Below are positions 63,863 to 64,000 of a DNA stretch of 64,000 bases, in pieces; position 1 is the first letter of the stretch; each line of letters starts with the position of its first letter. Location of the stretch: the NCBI GenBank assembly GCA_016271365.2, contig CM028130.1:474361001-474425000 (forward strand). Direction: 5' to 3'. The notes beneath the pieces were generated by a model. That model made no database searches. It worked only from the letters and a program-made list of their open reading frames with translations, and had not been told where the DNA came from. Both the position numbers and the translations under genes were made by a program. This DNA is from Neoceratodus forsteri. Taxonomy: Eukaryota > Chordata > Ceratodontiformes > Ceratodontidae.

Positions 63863-64000
63863 AAGGCTCTCAAATGGAACTGAATGTCCCTCATCTGAAA
63901 TCTTGCTCCCTGCACTACTGCTGTAGAAGCAGCCATGTGCCCCAGGAGCTGAAGAAAATGCCTTGTTGGTCGAGACACCTGCAGTGTGAATGAGGAGGCC
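63863..64000 (-). pseudogene. DIRS A3 reverse transcriptase, C-terminal end (window edge)
   Basis: On minus: R-H-F-L-Q-L-L-G-H-M-A-A-S, G-A-R-F-Q-M-R and I-Q-F-H-L-R-A-F, the thumb/connection region as in A2. The catalytic palm lies outside the window. Confidence 0.75.

Larger units (their letters stand above)
61341..64000 (-). mobile_element. DIRS A3, 3' half (cut by window end)
   Basis: The left end at 61,341 ('aagaaaaaattactcacc'), left ITR to about 61,560, and ICR at about 61,795-61,890 are very similar to A2. Recombinase, RNase H and the end of RT follow on minus, and the rest lies beyond 64,000. It is the copy most similar to A2, and each copy shows sites the other has lost. Confidence 0.85.

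Noticed and set aside
1..64000. tRNA, rRNA, snRNA genes or CRISPR arrays
   Set aside because: I saw no cloverleaf-type genes, no rRNA-like blocks and no regularly spaced short direct repeats with unique spacers; the repeats are minisatellites or satellites.

Overview
This window looks like intergenic or intronic DNA from a vertebrate with a very large, repeat-choked genome. Tyrosine-recombinase (DIRS-type) retrotransposons dominate, with L2-, CR1- and L1-type LINEs and a further APE-type LINE nested into them. A caecilian, salamander or lungfish fits best; the sequence alone does not decide between them. I see no bacterial genes, no rRNA or tRNA genes and no CRISPR. Almost every coding stretch is a retroelement open frame, and nearly all are broken.

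Layout. 1-5,850: 5' part of DIRS copy A0 (gag on the minus strand), interrupted by a 2.9-kb block holding a ~290-bp tandem repeat and a foldback, and by a short LINE tail with a target-site duplication (TSD). 5,851-8,195: unrecognised DNA. 8,196-36,675: one old DIRS (A1, minus) holding five later insertions: a plus-strand LINE (11,786-19,321, 12-bp TSD), a gag-only DIRS (B1), a complete but dead DIRS of another family (C), an L1 piece with only ORF1 (17-bp TSD), and an L2-like LINE with a 2A-like NPGP motif. Removing these inserts and one local minisatellite leaves about 5.6 kb, close to the 5.68 kb of the uninterrupted copy A2. 36,676-38,648: a LINE tail and a 26-bp minisatellite. 38,649-44,327: DIRS copy A2, with inverted terminal repeats (ITRs), an internal complementary region (ICR), gag, RT-RNase H and recombinase. 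44,328-48,194: a foldback, a ~60-bp tandem repeat, more of the 26-bp satellite, and one probable host exon (46,625-46,774, minus) of a cyclic-nucleotide-binding-domain protein. 48,195-58,948: truncated DIRS A4 carrying a second gag-only DIRS (B2) and a CR1 LINE whose ORF1 encodes an SGNH-esterase-like domain. 58,949-61,340: a ~234-bp tandem repeat, a direct repeat and a second copy of the foldback family. 61,341-64,000: DIRS copy A3, cut by the window end.

How the parts work together. Each autonomous DIRS encodes a gag-like protein with an N-terminal Cys/His finger, an RT-RNase H polyprotein and a tyrosine recombinase, between ITRs whose outer ends are both complementary to an ICR next to the recombinase end. 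The two gag-only elements keep the ITR/ICR design and gag but have no RT, RNase H or recombinase, so they would need help from an autonomous relative such as C, whose ends resemble theirs. All eight DIRS units, the L2, CR1 and L1 pieces and the probable exon lie on the minus strand; only two LINEs and a few tails are on plus.
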